Source: Pedobacter sp. BS3 | GTDB lineage: Bacteria; Bacteroidota; Bacteroidia; Sphingobacteriales; Sphingobacteriaceae | Assembly (NCBI RefSeq): GCF_008274585.1 | Contig: NZ_VTRT01000013.1 | Coordinates: 1-47,236 of the forward strand | Length of the DNA: 47,236 nt | Direction of reading: 5' to 3' | Shown: piece by piece, positions 1-7,567 of the stretch | Layout: every line of letters begins with the position of its first letter | How positions within the stretch are numbered: position 1 is the stretch's first letter | Notes under the pieces: generated by a model | What the model saw: only the letters and a program-made list of their open reading frames with translations | Told to the model about the DNA's origin: nothing | Databases searched by the model: none | Position numbers and translations under genes: made by a program

Positions 1-60
1 TTAAGCCCGCCAGAGCCGATGGTACTGCCGTAACAGGTGGGAGAGTAGGTCGGTGCCACC
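1..60 (+). rRNA. 5S ribosomal RNA, 3' part
   Basis: The first 60 bases match the 3' half of a bacterial 5S rRNA: the run around GAGCCGATGGTACTGCC and the closing GGGAGAGTAGGTCGGTGCC are hallmark helix IV/V and 3'-strand sequences. The 5' half lies outside the window. A strong hairpin follows at once, so this is the end of an rRNA operon read left to right. The exact 3' end (about 57-60) cannot be fixed by eye. Confidence 0.88.
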
Positions 61-70
61 CCTTTTTTTG

Positions 71-107
71 AACGCCTGGTAATGACTATTACCGGGCGTT
101 TTGTATT
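71..107 (+). terminator. rRNA operon terminator
   Basis: Arms 71-83 (AACGCCTGGTAAT) and 88-100 (ATTACCGGGCGTT) pair over 13 positions with one T-G pair and a GACT loop, followed by a T-rich tail. It sits 10 bases after the 5S end and closes the rRNA operon. A run of T at 63-69 precedes the stem. Confidence 0.85.
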
Positions 108-135
108 TAAGGAAGTTTTTAATTTTTAGAGATAT

Positions 136-570
136 TTAGCGATGTAATACCATCTTATAATGCAGTATACCTGCTTCTTCAAACGGATTGTTTTCCTTTA
201 CAAATCCAAATCTTTCATACAGCGGTATTGCCATTATTTGTGCATGAAGGCAAACCTGATCTCCTGGTGCCGGCCGGATATCGGCCAAAACGTTTTCTAC
301 CAGTGCACTTCCTACGCCTATCCCTCTGTAGTCTTTTAACACAGCGAAACGTTCTAATTTGATCCCCTGTTCTGTCTTACGCCAACGGGCTGTTCCGGCT
401 GCATTGCCGTTAACAAATGCCAGAAAATGAGTAGATTCTTCATCGTACTCCCACTCCATTTCCGGTGGACAATGCTGTTCTTCAATGAAAACAGTTCTCC
501 GGATATCAAATACTTTTTTTAGCATTTCCGGATCGGTTGTTTTTTTGACCTCGAGCTGATGATTTAGCAT
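136..570 (-). CDS. GNAT-family N-acetyltransferase
   Basis: This 144-residue protein has the GNAT fold: an N-terminal region with RRTVFIEEQ (about residues 24-32), then the acetyl-CoA pyrophosphate loop in the context DYRGIGVGSAL (about 80-90), and a C-terminal YERFGF strand-helix typical of the family. The VFIEEQ and ARWR segments resemble the YjcF/ElaA-type subgroup, which acetylates small molecules or protein N-termini; the substrate is unknown. Its start codon lies 65 bases inside the 3' end of the upstream iron-permease-family gene in another frame, so the two are probably co-transcribed. A later in-frame Met (residue 17) would avoid part of the overlap but would remove the first beta strand, so the long form is preferred. 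Confidence 0.85.
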   Translation of the reverse strand: MLNHQLEVKKTTDPEMLKKVFDIRRTVFIEEQHCPPEMEWEYDEESTHFLAFVNGNAAGTARWRKTEQGIKLERFAVLKDYRGIGVGSALVENVLADIRPAPGDQVCLHAQIMAIPLYERFGFVKENNPFEEAGILHYKMVLHR

Positions 571-1060
571 GTTTTATGTTCTTATCAATGGCTTCTAATT
601 CCTTCTCTTCAGTCTTTAATTCATTTTTAATTTCTTTAGCATCAATAGAATGGGAGCAGGTAATATCACGTTCCTTTTTTGCTACCTGCGCCAGATGTGC
701 ATAGAATTTATGAAGATGATCCAGTTCTTCTTCTGTAAGATCTTCTATATCGACCATTCGATTGCTTGAACCTTCCTGTGCTGCTATCAGCTCATTAAGT
801 TTGAGCTGTATAGCTTTTGAATCTTTGTTCTGAGTTTTCTGAATAAGAAATACCATTAAAAAGGTAACAATGGTGGTACCTGTATTGATTACCAGTTGCC
901 ATGTTTCCGAGTAATCGAAGAATGGGCCTGATACTGCCCATAAAACAACAATAAATACGGCTGAAATAAAGGCATAAGAACTTCCTGTGAAGGTTGTGGC
1001 TGCGTTAGCAAAGCGTTCAAAAAAGCTTTTTTTTACTTTGCTGTGCTTTGGATTATCCAT
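506..1060 (-). CDS. Low-affinity iron permease family membrane protein
   Basis: The 184-residue protein has two hydrophobic helices (about residues 25-50 and 57-77) joined by a short loop containing FDYSETWQ, then the conserved FLIQKTQNKDSKAIQLKLNE stretch and a long charged C-terminal tail of coiled-coil character. This is the small bacterial family annotated as low-affinity iron permease (related to part of yeast Fet4). Direct iron transport by these short bacterial members is not well shown, so the name is by family only. The tail (after about residue 135) is rich in Lys and Glu. The gene overlaps the downstream acetyltransferase by 65 bases. A terminator between it and the aldolase gene upstream suggests that it has its own promoter. 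Confidence 0.8.
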   Translation of the reverse strand: MDNPKHSKVKKSFFERFANAATTFTGSSYAFISAVFIVVLWAVSGPFFDYSETWQLVINTGTTIVTFLMVFLIQKTQNKDSKAIQLKLNELIAAQEGSSNRMVDIEDLTEEELDHLHKFYAHLAQVAKKERDITCSHSIDAKEIKNELKTEEKELEAIDKNIKHAKSSARGQKNNRSGNAKKSI

Positions 1061-1150
1061 GCAATATATATTTAACTATGAAGTTTGATGGGCTGACTAT
1101 CAAGATTTTCGTTCCTGATGTGCCAAATCTTCAGTATATATACATAAAAA

Positions 1151-1175
1151 AACCACCGATAAAACATCGGTGGTT
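1151..1175 (-). terminator. Terminator after FBP aldolase
   Basis: Perfect 10-bp arms at 1151-1160 and 1166-1175 (AACCACCGAT / ATCGGTGGTT) with a 5-base loop. On the minus strand the stem is followed by a T run (1144-1150 complement), as expected for intrinsic termination of the aldolase transcript, which ends at 1199. Confidence 0.85.
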
Positions 1176-1198
1176 CTAAAAAAGAGTAAATAACTTAA

Positions 1199-2278
1199 TT
1201 ACAGTTTATCATTTACATTTAAGCAGTTGAGGTCTTCAAATGCTTGTTTTAATCGTTTTACAAAAGCTTCTTCACCTTTACGCAACCACACACGGGGATC
1301 GTAATATTTTTTATTTGGTGAATCTTCACCTTCGGGATTACCGATCTGGCCTTGCAGGTAAGCTTCCTTAGATTTGTAGTAATCTAATACGCCTTCCCAG
1401 AATGCCCATTGCATATCGGTATCGATATTCATTTTTATAGCTCCGTAAGAAATGGCTTCGCGTATTTCTTCTTTTGACGAGCCTGAGCCACCATGAAATA
1501 CGAAATTAATCGGCTTTTCGGTAAACAGGTTATGTTGCTGTTTTACGAAATCCTGCGAATTTTTAAGAATTACAGGTTGTAATTTTACGTTTCCTGGTTT
1601 GTATACGCCGTGAACATTGCCGAATGCTGCAGCTATAGTAAAGCGCTCGCTAACACTTTTCAGTTCCTTATAGGTATATTCTACTTCTGCTGGCTGGGTG
1701 TATAATCTTGAGCTGTCAACATCTGAATTATCCACACCGTCTTCTTCACCGCCGGTTACGCCAAGCTCTACTTCGATGGTCATTTGCATGGCCTTCATGC
1801 GCTCCAGGTATTTTTTGCTGATCTCAATGTTCTCTTCCAGCGGCTCCTCTGAAAGGTCGAGCATGTGCGAAGAAAATAACGGCTTGCCATGCTGTTTGTA
1901 AAACTCTTCACCATAGGTAAGCAATCCGTCTATCCAGGGTAATAATTTTTTGGCAGCGTGGTCGGTATGAAGAATAACTGCAACTCCGTATTTTTCGGCT
2001 AACAAATGTACGTGCTTTGCTGCAGAAACTGCGCCTAATACGCATGCCTGTAAATTATCGTTGTTCAGTGATTTTCCTGCATAAAACTGGGCTCCGCCGT
2101 TTGATAGTTGAATAATAACCGGAGAGTTTACCGCTTTGGCTGTTTCCATTACAGCATTGATCGAGTTGGTGCCAATAACGTTTACTGCCGGTAAGGCAAA
2201 CTGATGCTTTTTAGCTTCTTCAAATAATTGTTGTACCAAATCGCCGTATAAAACGCCTTTATAATTTTTAAGATCCAT
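1199..2278 (-). CDS. fbaA: Class II fructose-bisphosphate aldolase
   Basis: The 359-residue protein matches full-length class IIA aldolases. Visible landmarks are FALPAVNVIGTNSINAVME near the N-terminus, the zinc-binding and catalytic segment HTDHAAKK (about residues 104-111), EVELGVTGGEEDGVD (about 169-183), the second metal site in AAAFGNVHGVY, the substrate loop FHGGSGSS and the phosphate-binding KMNIDTDMQ segment. It cleaves fructose-1,6-bisphosphate to glyceraldehyde-3-phosphate and dihydroxyacetone phosphate in glycolysis and runs in reverse in gluconeogenesis, in the cytoplasm. The gene stands alone with its own terminator and is divergent from accD (157 bp between the two starts). Confidence 0.96.
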   Translation of the reverse strand: MDLKNYKGVLYGDLVQQLFEEAKKHQFALPAVNVIGTNSINAVMETAKAVNSPVIIQLSNGGAQFYAGKSLNNDNLQACVLGAVSAAKHVHLLAEKYGVAVILHTDHAAKKLLPWIDGLLTYGEEFYKQHGKPLFSSHMLDLSEEPLEENIEISKKYLERMKAMQMTIEVELGVTGGEEDGVDNSDVDSSRLYTQPAEVEYTYKELKSVSERFTIAAAFGNVHGVYKPGNVKLQPVILKNSQDFVKQQHNLFTEKPINFVFHGGSGSSKEEIREAISYGAIKMNIDTDMQWAFWEGVLDYYKSKEAYLQGQIGNPEGEDSPNKKYYDPRVWLRKGEEAFVKRLKQAFEDLNCLNVNDKL

Positions 2279-2435
2279 AGTTTAAGTTTGACTTTATTTG
2301 CGTGCCCGAAAATAGGAATTTTAAATGACCTGAGTATCATTAAGGTGCAGTTTTTAACGGCTGCCGGGAATGGTTTAATGTTTAGGCAATCTATTTTTTA
2401 AATTTTTTGTTTATTTGTACCGATAATCCTACTAC

Positions 2436-3278
2436 ATGGCTTGGTTTAAAAGAGAGAAAAAAGGAATAATTACAACTACCGAAGAGAAAAAAGAAGCTCC
2501 GGATGGCCTTTGGAATAAGTGCCCTAATTGTAAGAAGCCGCTGCATTACACAGAACAAGTTGAGAATAAGTACGTTTGCCATTATTGTAACTATCACTTG
2601 CGTATCGGATCAAAAGAGTATTTTTCTATATTATTTGATAATAATGAGTTTACAGAGTTGTTTGGGAACCTGAAATCGGGCGATCCTTTGCACTTTGAGG
2701 ATACTAAAAAGTACACCGAGCGCCTGGAGGATAGCTATAAAAAAACCGGTCTTAACGATGCCATTCGGGCAGCTCAGGGTAAAGTTAACGGGATTGATAT
2801 GGTAATTGCCTGTATGGACTTTAGCTTTATCGGTGGTTCTATGGGTTCTGTAGTGGGCGAGAAGATAGCCCGATCTATAGATCACTGTATAAAAAAGAAA
2901 TTGCCTTTTCTGATGATATCAAAATCAGGCGGAGCCCGTATGATGGAAGCTGCTTTTTCATTGATGCAGATGGCTAAAACATCGGCAAAGCTGGCTTTAT
3001 TGAGCAAGGCCGGCATTCCCTACGTTTCGTTGCTAACGGATCCTACAACCGGTGGCGTTACAGCTTCGTACGCAATGCTTGGTGATATTAATATTGCTGA
3101 ACCGGGAGCGTTAATTGGCTTTGCCGGCCCACGGGTTATTAAAGAAACGATTAAGAAAGAACTTCCTAAAGGATTTCAAACTGCAGAATTTGTATTGGAA
3201 CATGGTTTTCTCGATTTCATTGTAGACAGAAGACATTTAAAATCCAAGCTATCGGCGTTTTTGCGGATGGTAGAGTAG
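2436..3278 (+). CDS. accD: Acetyl-CoA carboxylase carboxyltransferase subunit beta
   Basis: The 280-residue protein begins with the AccD zinc ribbon (Cys29, Cys32, Cys48, Cys51) and continues with the crotonase-like carboxyltransferase core, including SGGARMMEA and [18 protein letters not shown], which forms the acetyl-CoA-binding oxyanion region, and AFAGPRVI-type sequence (here [12 protein letters not shown]). With AccA it transfers the carboxyl group from carboxybiotin to acetyl-CoA, giving malonyl-CoA for fatty acid synthesis. Length and motif order are normal. The start follows a T-rich tract with no Shine-Dalgarno, as usual in this phylum. A 144-bp inverted-repeat element lies directly after the stop codon. 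Confidence 0.96.
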   Translation: MAWFKREKKGIITTTEEKKEAPDGLWNKCPNCKKPLHYTEQVENKYVCHYCNYHLRIGSKEYFSILFDNNEFTELFGNLKSGDPLHFEDTKKYTERLEDSYKKTGLNDAIRAAQGKVNGIDMVIACMDFSFIGGSMGSVVGEKIARSIDHCIKKKLPFLMISKSGGARMMEAAFSLMQMAKTSAKLALLSKAGIPYVSLLTDPTTGGVTASYAMLGDINIAEPGALIGFAGPRVIKETIKKELPKGFQTAEFVLEHGFLDFIVDRRHLKSKLSAFLRMVE

Positions 3279-3302
3279 ATAACAAAAATATACCTGCAAA
3301 AA

Positions 3303-3446
3303 GAAGGGGTTGTCTCAAAAGTCAGTAAAACCATCTATTTACAGTCACGCTTCCCCCGAATTCTCGGGGGAAGCGCCTGTAGCCATAATGAACCAATCCT
3401 TCGACAGGCTCAGGATGACCATAGGGGACTTTTGAGACAACCTCTT
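3303..3446. repeat. MITE-like element with terminal inverted repeats
   Basis: The 16-base ends GGTTGTCTCAAAAGTC (3308-3323) and its exact reverse complement (3427-3442) bound a 144-bp non-coding element. In its middle is a 12-bp perfect hairpin with arms CGCTTCCCCCGA (3348-3359) and TCGGGGGAAGCG (3364-3375) around ATTC. The right half carries CTTCGACAGGCTCAGGATGA, a sequence I know as widely dispersed in bacterial genomes. The ends resemble those I recall from Bacteroidota IS elements (IS1182/IS5-like, from memory), so a transposase-less derivative is likely. The hairpin may also end accD transcription. Confidence 0.75.
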
Positions 3447-3466
3447 TTGTTTATTGTTCTTTCTGA

Positions 3467-3811
3467 TTATTGCTTTGCGGCGTTTTGTTCTTTAATGGCT
3501 TTTTTCATTTCTTTTACTTTTTCGTTTTGTTCAGGAGTAAGCACTGCTGAAATAGCGTCATTAGTTTCTTTTGACATCTGTTTAGCTTTTGCCTTTTTAT
3601 CCTCATCACTTAACGTGGTGTCTGCAGTGAGGGCTTTCCGGTCGGCACTGGCCTTTTTCCTGATCTCTGTAATTTTTTGCTGCTGATCTGCCGAAAGACC
3701 TAATTGTTCCATTGTTTCTTTGTTCCATGAAAACGTGGCCTTTTTCTCCTGAGCATGTGACGCTACACCCAGAAATAACGCAATAATTGCTGTTAAAAAT
3801 AATCTTTTCAT
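3467..3811 (-). CDS. Spy-like periplasmic protein (LTxxQ-type)
   Basis: The 114-residue protein starts with a clear signal peptide (about residues 1-20, ending SHAQ) and is otherwise mostly helical and Lys/Gln-rich. It holds two LTxxQ-like elements, LGLSADQQQKI (about 37-47) and AVLTPEQNEKV (about 89-99), as in the Spy/CpxP family of small periplasmic chaperone or stress proteins and the Bacteroidota DUF4890 relatives. The function in this organism is unknown. A bidirectional terminator at 3861-3904 separates it from the next upstream gene, so it should have its own promoter. Confidence 0.75.
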   Translation of the reverse strand: MKRLFLTAIIALFLGVASHAQEKKATFSWNKETMEQLGLSADQQQKITEIRKKASADRKALTADTTLSDEDKKAKAKQMSKETNDAISAVLTPEQNEKVKEMKKAIKEQNAAKQ

Positions 3812-3860
3812 AAATTTATTATCATTAATATAAGGGATTAAATTACTATTTTATTTGAAT

Positions 3861-3904
3861 AAAAAAGGCTTCGCTGAAAAAATATTTTTCAGCGAAGCCT
3901 TTTT
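3861..3904 (-). terminator. Bidirectional intrinsic terminator
   Basis: Long near-perfect hairpin: AAAAAAGGCTTCGCTG (3861-3876) pairs with CAGCGAAGCCTTTTT (3890-3904), extended by A/T pairs to a tiny loop. On the minus strand it terminates the Asp-rich protein gene, whose stop is at 3926. Confidence 0.85.
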
Positions 3905-3925
3905 GTAATGTATTGAAAATGAGTA

Positions 3926-4231
3926 TTATATTCCGGGTTCGTGCCCCGGGCCCAAAGGTTCATGGGTACGTCCGGTTGGGCGACTGGCAAAGTCCGGGTC
4001 TATTGGCGGACTATTTGTATGATCGATGTGTATTTTTTCGTTAGAATCTTCATTCTCGTCCCAATCTTCATCGTTGTCAGTATCCGGGTTACCGGTATCT
4101 TCATTTTCATCCCAGTCTTCGTCATCATCAGGATCCGGAATATCCTCTGGTCCCGGGTGTTCTGGCCCCACATCATAGGGTGAATAATTCCTTGAATCAT
4201 CAGCCCATTCGGTTTCTTTGATAGTTTCCAT
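3926..4231 (-). CDS. Small acidic Asp/Glu-repeat protein, function unknown
   Basis: The 101-residue reading begins at the Met encoded at 4229-4231 (METIKETEW...). A longer in-frame extension to 4366 is rejected because it runs into A- and G-rich repeat DNA. The protein has no signal peptide or membrane segment. The centre (about residues 28-63) holds two copies of DEDWDENED, spaced by Asn/Pro/Asp-rich sequence, and the C-terminus is Gly/Pro/His-rich. It is very acidic and probably disordered. The family is not recognised; calcium binding or an extracellular or stress role are only possibilities. The terminator placed just after the stop supports it being a real transcribed gene. Confidence 0.6.
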   Translation of the reverse strand: METIKETEWADDSRNYSPYDVGPEHPGPEDIPDPDDDEDWDENEDTGNPDTDNDEDWDENEDSNEKIHIDHTNSPPIDPDFASRPTGRTHEPLGPGHEPGI

Positions 4232-4293
4232 AGGTTTATTTATTGATAATAACAAGTGAGCGGGTAGTAATTGTTTTGGGGAAATTGTTAAAA

Positions 4294-4430
4294 GATGGAA
4301 GGTGGAAGGCTGGAAGGTAAAAGGAGTAAGGTTTAGGGCGTAATGCAAACAACGAAGGACTAACAACTAACAACTAACAACGAAACAACCAACAAACCAA
4401 ACAACCAACATACTAACCAACGAAGGATTG
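4294..4430. repeat. Low-complexity intergenic repeat (GGAAGG and AACAACTAAC blocks)
   Basis: A block of GAAGG/GGAAGG units (4294-4330) is followed by AACGAAGGACTAAC and many AACAAC/ACCAAC units (4350-4430). The same two block types recur at 9352-9400 and 9568-9600, and weakly at 32750-32790 and 36265-36290. It is non-coding and lies between the Asp-rich gene and the structured element at 4434. Confidence 0.7.
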
Positions 4431-4433
4431 CCC

Positions 4434-4545
4434 TGACTTATTTAAACCTGATTGAAGTGTATACCGGCCCGGTGCGTAATGCCCCGCGAGGTATCGGGCC
4501 GGGCAGCAGGCGTATGAACGGAAAGCAGGACTATTTTTGCCAAAG
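4434..4545 (+). ncRNA. Structured intergenic element, copy A (Flavo-1-like?)
   Basis: This segment aligns with 9024-9140 over almost its whole length. Shared blocks in order are TGCCC(T/C)GAC, AAACC, GAAG(T/C)G, ATACCGGCC, GTGCGTAATGCC, AGGCGTATGA, CGGA-AGC and GG-CTA, ending near TTGCTTTTCAA. Copy A carries about 21 extra bases between GCCCCGC and AGGCGTATG, which form an additional GC-rich arm (CGGCCCGG / CGGGCCGGG type pairing). The order 'GAAG-G-ATCC ... GCGGA-AGC-GGGAcTA' resembles the Flavo-1 RNA motif of Bacteroidota as I remember it; this was not checked. It lies between two minus-strand genes, so if transcribed on the plus strand it is free-standing. Confidence 0.5.
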
Positions 4546-4579
4546 CCACACTGACCTTGCTTTTCAAAATTTCTTAATG

Positions 4580-5716
4580 CTATTTCTGAGGGTTAAATAG
4601 TTCTTTAATGCAATTGATGGCATAGTCTATTTCTTCACGGGTGGTGTATTTGCTGAAGGAGAAACGTACTGCCGGGCGATTGGGATCGGCGCCGATTGCA
4701 GTGAGCACGTGCGAGCCAATGTTGCTGCCGGAACTGCATGCGCTGCCTCCCGAAGCGGAAATTCCGGCTATATCCAGGCTGAACAGTAGCATATCGGCCA
4801 TTTCGGTTTCGGGAAAGAGTACGTTTAAAATGGTGTACAAACTTTTACCGGGCGATGTTTCGCCGTTAAACGTGATTCCGGGTACGGCTTGTTGCAGTTG
4901 CTGCATCATATAGGTTTTGATTCCCTGGATGTAGTTTCTGTGGTTATCCAGGTTGGCATAAGCTAATGTGAGCGCTTTGGCAAGACCTGCTATGCCGTAA
5001 ACGTTCTCGGTTCCACCACGCATGTTTCGTTCCTGTGCGCCACCGGTTATGAAGGGCTGTATTTTTATGTTGTGGTTGATGTATAAAAAGCCGGCTCCTT
5101 TGGGCCCGTGGATTTTGTGCGCTGAACAGGTTACAAAATGTACGTTTAGCTTGCTCAGGTCAAAGCGGTAATGTCCCATAGTTTGCACGGTATCGCAATG
5201 AAACAGGCTGTTATAGGTTTTGCACAACTCGCCTACTTTTTCAATATCGGTTAGGGTGCCTATTTCGTTATTGGCATGCATCAGCGATACAAAGCTGCGT
5301 TCGTTTTGCTGTAGTAATTGTTCCAGGTGCTGCAGGCTGATATTGCCTTTATCGTCGGTTTCTACGTAGCTTAAGCGGATGCTGTTTTCTTTTTCGAGCG
5401 CCTGAAGGGTATGCAGTACGGCATGATGCTCTAGTTGAGAGGTAATGGCATGTTTGATACCGTAATCGTGTATACCACAACGGATGGCCATGTTATCGGC
5501 TTCTGTGCCGCCGGACGTGAAAAATATTTCTGCCGGTGATACACCCAATAGTCCGGCGATGGCTTTGCGGGCTTTTTCTATAATGGTACGCACCTCACGC
5601 CCGTGCGCATGTATGGATGACGGATTACCGAAATGTTGTTCCATAACCTGGTACATTTCGGAAAGCACTTCCTTATCAATGGGTGTGGTGGCTGCATTAT
5701 CCAGATAAACTCGCAT
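4580..5716 (-). CDS. Cysteine desulfurase (NifS/IscS class)
   Basis: The 378-residue protein is a fold-type I PLP enzyme. It shows the N-terminal YLDNAATTP motif, SGGTEADNMAI (about residues 68-78), the PLP lysine Lys201 in SAHKIHGPKG, GGAQERNMRGGTEN, and the active-site cysteine Cys327 in GGSACSSGS. It removes sulfur from cysteine to form alanine and an enzyme persulfide, feeding Fe-S cluster assembly and tRNA thiolation. The short class I loop around Cys327 supports the NifS/IscS rather than the SufS type. No IscU or other Fe-S scaffold gene is adjacent, so pathway assignment is by family only. Confidence 0.93.
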   Translation of the reverse strand: MRVYLDNAATTPIDKEVLSEMYQVMEQHFGNPSSIHAHGREVRTIIEKARKAIAGLLGVSPAEIFFTSGGTEADNMAIRCGIHDYGIKHAITSQLEHHAVLHTLQALEKENSIRLSYVETDDKGNISLQHLEQLLQQNERSFVSLMHANNEIGTLTDIEKVGELCKTYNSLFHCDTVQTMGHYRFDLSKLNVHFVTCSAHKIHGPKGAGFLYINHNIKIQPFITGGAQERNMRGGTENVYGIAGLAKALTLAYANLDNHRNYIQGIKTYMMQQLQQAVPGITFNGETSPGKSLYTILNVLFPETEMADMLLFSLDIAGISASGGSACSSGSNIGSHVLTAIGADPNRPAVRFSFSKYTTREEIDYAINCIKELFNPQK

Positions 5717-5760
5717 AGGGATTATAAAGGTGTAAAGTTAAGATAGTATGGGTTTTCTTT

Positions 5761-6066
5761 TTACAGTTTGATTGAGAGTTCTAAATGCCCGCCAAATCCA
5801 AGTTCAACTATCTTTTGTAGTGTTGAAATTCGAGCTTCTTTAATGTTATTCTCAATTTTTGAAATGTAAGATTTGGTTGTGCCTACTTTTGCAGCCAGTT
5901 CTTCTTGCGTTAATCCTTTTTCAAGTCTGGCCTGGTGCAATAAAACTCCTATTTTGAAGTTTTCATAACCCGCTTCCAGTTCGTCCCGCTTTTTTGTTCC
6001 GCGTTTGCCGTAGTTCTTTTCTTTAAACTCCTCAAGAGTCATCACATTTTTATTTTTCGTTTTCAT
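5761..6066 (-). CDS. XRE-family antitoxin (HigA-like)
   Basis: The 101-residue protein has a helix-turn-helix of the Cro/C1 type at about residues 37-90: LLHQARLEKGLTQEELAAKVGTTKSYISKIEN. It is encoded second in a toxin-first pair and overlaps the toxin gene by 17 bases, the usual order for HigBA/RelE-like modules. It should neutralise the toxin and repress the operon, probably at the palindrome at 6415-6432. The N-terminal 30 residues are basic. Confidence 0.88.
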   Translation of the reverse strand: MKTKNKNVMTLEEFKEKNYGKRGTKKRDELEAGYENFKIGVLLHQARLEKGLTQEELAAKVGTTKSYISKIENNIKEARISTLQKIVELGFGGHLELSIKL

Positions 6067-6397
6067 ATTCTTCTTTTATTTTGAGCGCCAACTCAATCTC
6101 TTTTTTAGGTGTTTTTTGTGTCTTCTTATGAAATCCGTTTGCCAATACGACTAATTTTCCTTCGTCGAAAAAACAGAAAATGCGAAAAATATCGCTCCCT
6201 GACTGAACTCTTATTTCGTAAAGCCCGGCTGTATTCTTAATATGCTTGAGATAAGTTTCAGGGACTCTTTTTAAATCTTCTACCAGGTCAAATGTCCAAA
6301 CAATCTTCGCTTTTACTTTCCTGTTCTGTTTCTCAAAAAAAGTTTGGAAGTAATCCTTGTAAAAGATAATGGTTCTGTATTTCCGATTTTCATTCAC
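6050..6397 (-). CDS. RelE/HigB-family toxin (Gp49-like)
   Basis: The protein of about 115 residues contains the family core VKAKIVWTFDLVEDLKRVPETYLKHI, LYEIRVQSGSDIFRIFCFFDEG and VLANGFHKKTQKTPKKEIELA, that is the RelE-fold mRNA interferase with conserved Arg, Phe and basic Lys residues. Two in-frame GTG codons could be the start, at 6421 and 6397; there is no ATG. The 6397 GTG is preferred because homologues I recall start just before the YRTIIFYKDYF-like strand, and because the predicted -7 box lies at 6402-6409, inside the longer reading. This makes the message leaderless or nearly so. It cleaves ribosome-associated mRNA when free of the antitoxin (family knowledge). Confidence 0.85.
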   Translation of the reverse strand: MNENRKYRTIIFYKDYFQTFFEKQNRKVKAKIVWTFDLVEDLKRVPETYLKHIKNTAGLYEIRVQSGSDIFRIFCFFDEGKLVVLANGFHKKTQKTPKKEIELALKIKEEYENEK

Positions 6398-6401
6398 ACT
6401 G

Positions 6402-6434
6402 CAAAGATACGCAAGTTTCACTTTAGTGAAACAA
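6402..6434 (-). promoter_or_regulatory. Toxin-antitoxin promoter with palindromic operator
   Basis: On the minus strand TTG (6434-6432), 22 bases, then TATCTTTG (6409-6402) fits the Bacteroidota -33/-7 promoter. Between them lies the 18-base perfect inverted repeat GTTTCACTTTAGTGAAAC (6415-6432; 7-bp arms), the right place for autorepression by the antitoxin. The predicted start of transcription is at or within a few bases of the GTG at 6397. Confidence 0.7.
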
Positions 6435-6619
6435 TGTTTTGTTTTTAATAAGAATGTTTGTTCGGGAAGCTTGAAAGCGAGCGAAGCGGGGCTTTGTCAT
6501 ATAAACCAGACAAAGGACAGCGATAGTTGTCCGGAGTTAGAGACTTATCAATAAATGAAGCTGGAGCTTCGTTTAATCGAGCTTCTAAGAATTAAATTGT
6601 TTACCTATCTTTAAATGCC

Positions 6620-7561
6620 ATGAGAAAAATATTTTTATTACTTGCCGGGGTATTCATCGGAATAGCGGCAAGCGCACAACATATTGGTACAGCGTACCGG
6701 TTAAAGAAAGTGATACCCGTATCGGGGCGCCAGGGAATTGCCATTGATAAGGACTATTATTATGTATCGGACACGAAGGCGCTTTATAAATACGATAAGG
6801 CAGGTAATGTTGTCATGAAGAATCTTCAACCGTTCCAACATCCGGAAATCGCGAATCATTTTGGGGATATAGATATTTTTAACGGTGAACTATATTGCGG
6901 CATTGAGAAATTTGAGTATGGACGCGGGCAGAATATAGCGGTTTCGGTTTATGATACGAAGACTTTAAAGTGGAAACGCGATATGAATTGGGAACCGGCT
7001 TCGGGGCAGGTTGAAGTTTCGGGCATTGCTATTGACCGTGAAAAGAATATGGTTTGGATGTCTGACTGGGTAGATAGTCGCTATGTGTATTGCTACAGTC
7101 TTGAAACCGGCAAGTATTACACTAAGATGCAATGCCGGCCTGCACCTTACTGGTGCCAGGGTATATTCATTGCAGATGGAAAGATGCTGTTTACCGCCGA
7201 CGATGGCGAAGCTACGTACCAGATTGCCGATAATATTTATATTGCTGATATCTCTGCAGTTCCATTTACGGGTTTAAAGGACGGCGAACAATTTTCTGTG
7301 GTTGATAATAAACCGGTAAAAACACCTGGCAAGGTTGCTGCCGGAGCTATGGCGGGGCGTTTGACGCTGTTCCGTGAAATGTCCGACTTTCGGCGTGCAG
7401 GGGAGATAGAGGGCCTTTCTATCGACCCGGCGAATGATGACCTTGTTGTTTTAAACAATCGCGGCACACAAATTCTTCTTGGCATGTCGCAGGGGCCTTT
7501 TACCGATGAAGGCTACACGCAAGAAATTCATGAGCTTTATATTTATGAGAAAATTAAGTAG
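6620..7561 (+). CDS. Secreted beta-propeller protein, function unknown
   Basis: The 313-residue protein has a signal peptide (about 1-19, ending ASAQ) and repeating strand patterns such as GIAIDKDYYYVSDTKALYKYDKAG, GDIDIFNGELYCGIEKFE, VSGIAIDREKNMVWMSDWVDSRYVYCYSLETG and IEGLSIDPANDDLVVLNNRG. These look like SMP-30/NHL-type six-bladed propeller strands. Three cysteines (including CRPAPYWCQG) may form a disulfide. No catalytic motif is recognisable; periplasmic or outer-surface binding or lactonase-like activity are possibilities. It stands alone, followed by a dispersed repeat. Confidence 0.7.
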   Translation: MRKIFLLLAGVFIGIAASAQHIGTAYRLKKVIPVSGRQGIAIDKDYYYVSDTKALYKYDKAGNVVMKNLQPFQHPEIANHFGDIDIFNGELYCGIEKFEYGRGQNIAVSVYDTKTLKWKRDMNWEPASGQVEVSGIAIDREKNMVWMSDWVDSRYVYCYSLETGKYYTKMQCRPAPYWCQGIFIADGKMLFTADDGEATYQIADNIYIADISAVPFTGLKDGEQFSVVDNKPVKTPGKVAAGAMAGRLTLFREMSDFRRAGEIEGLSIDPANDDLVVLNNRGTQILLGMSQGPFTDEGYTQEIHELYIYEKIK

Positions 7562-7567
7562 GAAAGG

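Noticed and set aside
4232-4366. N-terminal extension of the Asp-rich protein
   Set aside because: It is encoded by GGAAGG-type repeat DNA that recurs in other non-coding places, so it is not likely to be translated.
4351-4420. CRISPR-like array of AACAAC/ACCAAC units
   Set aside because: The units are very short and without spacers of constant length; this is simple-sequence DNA.
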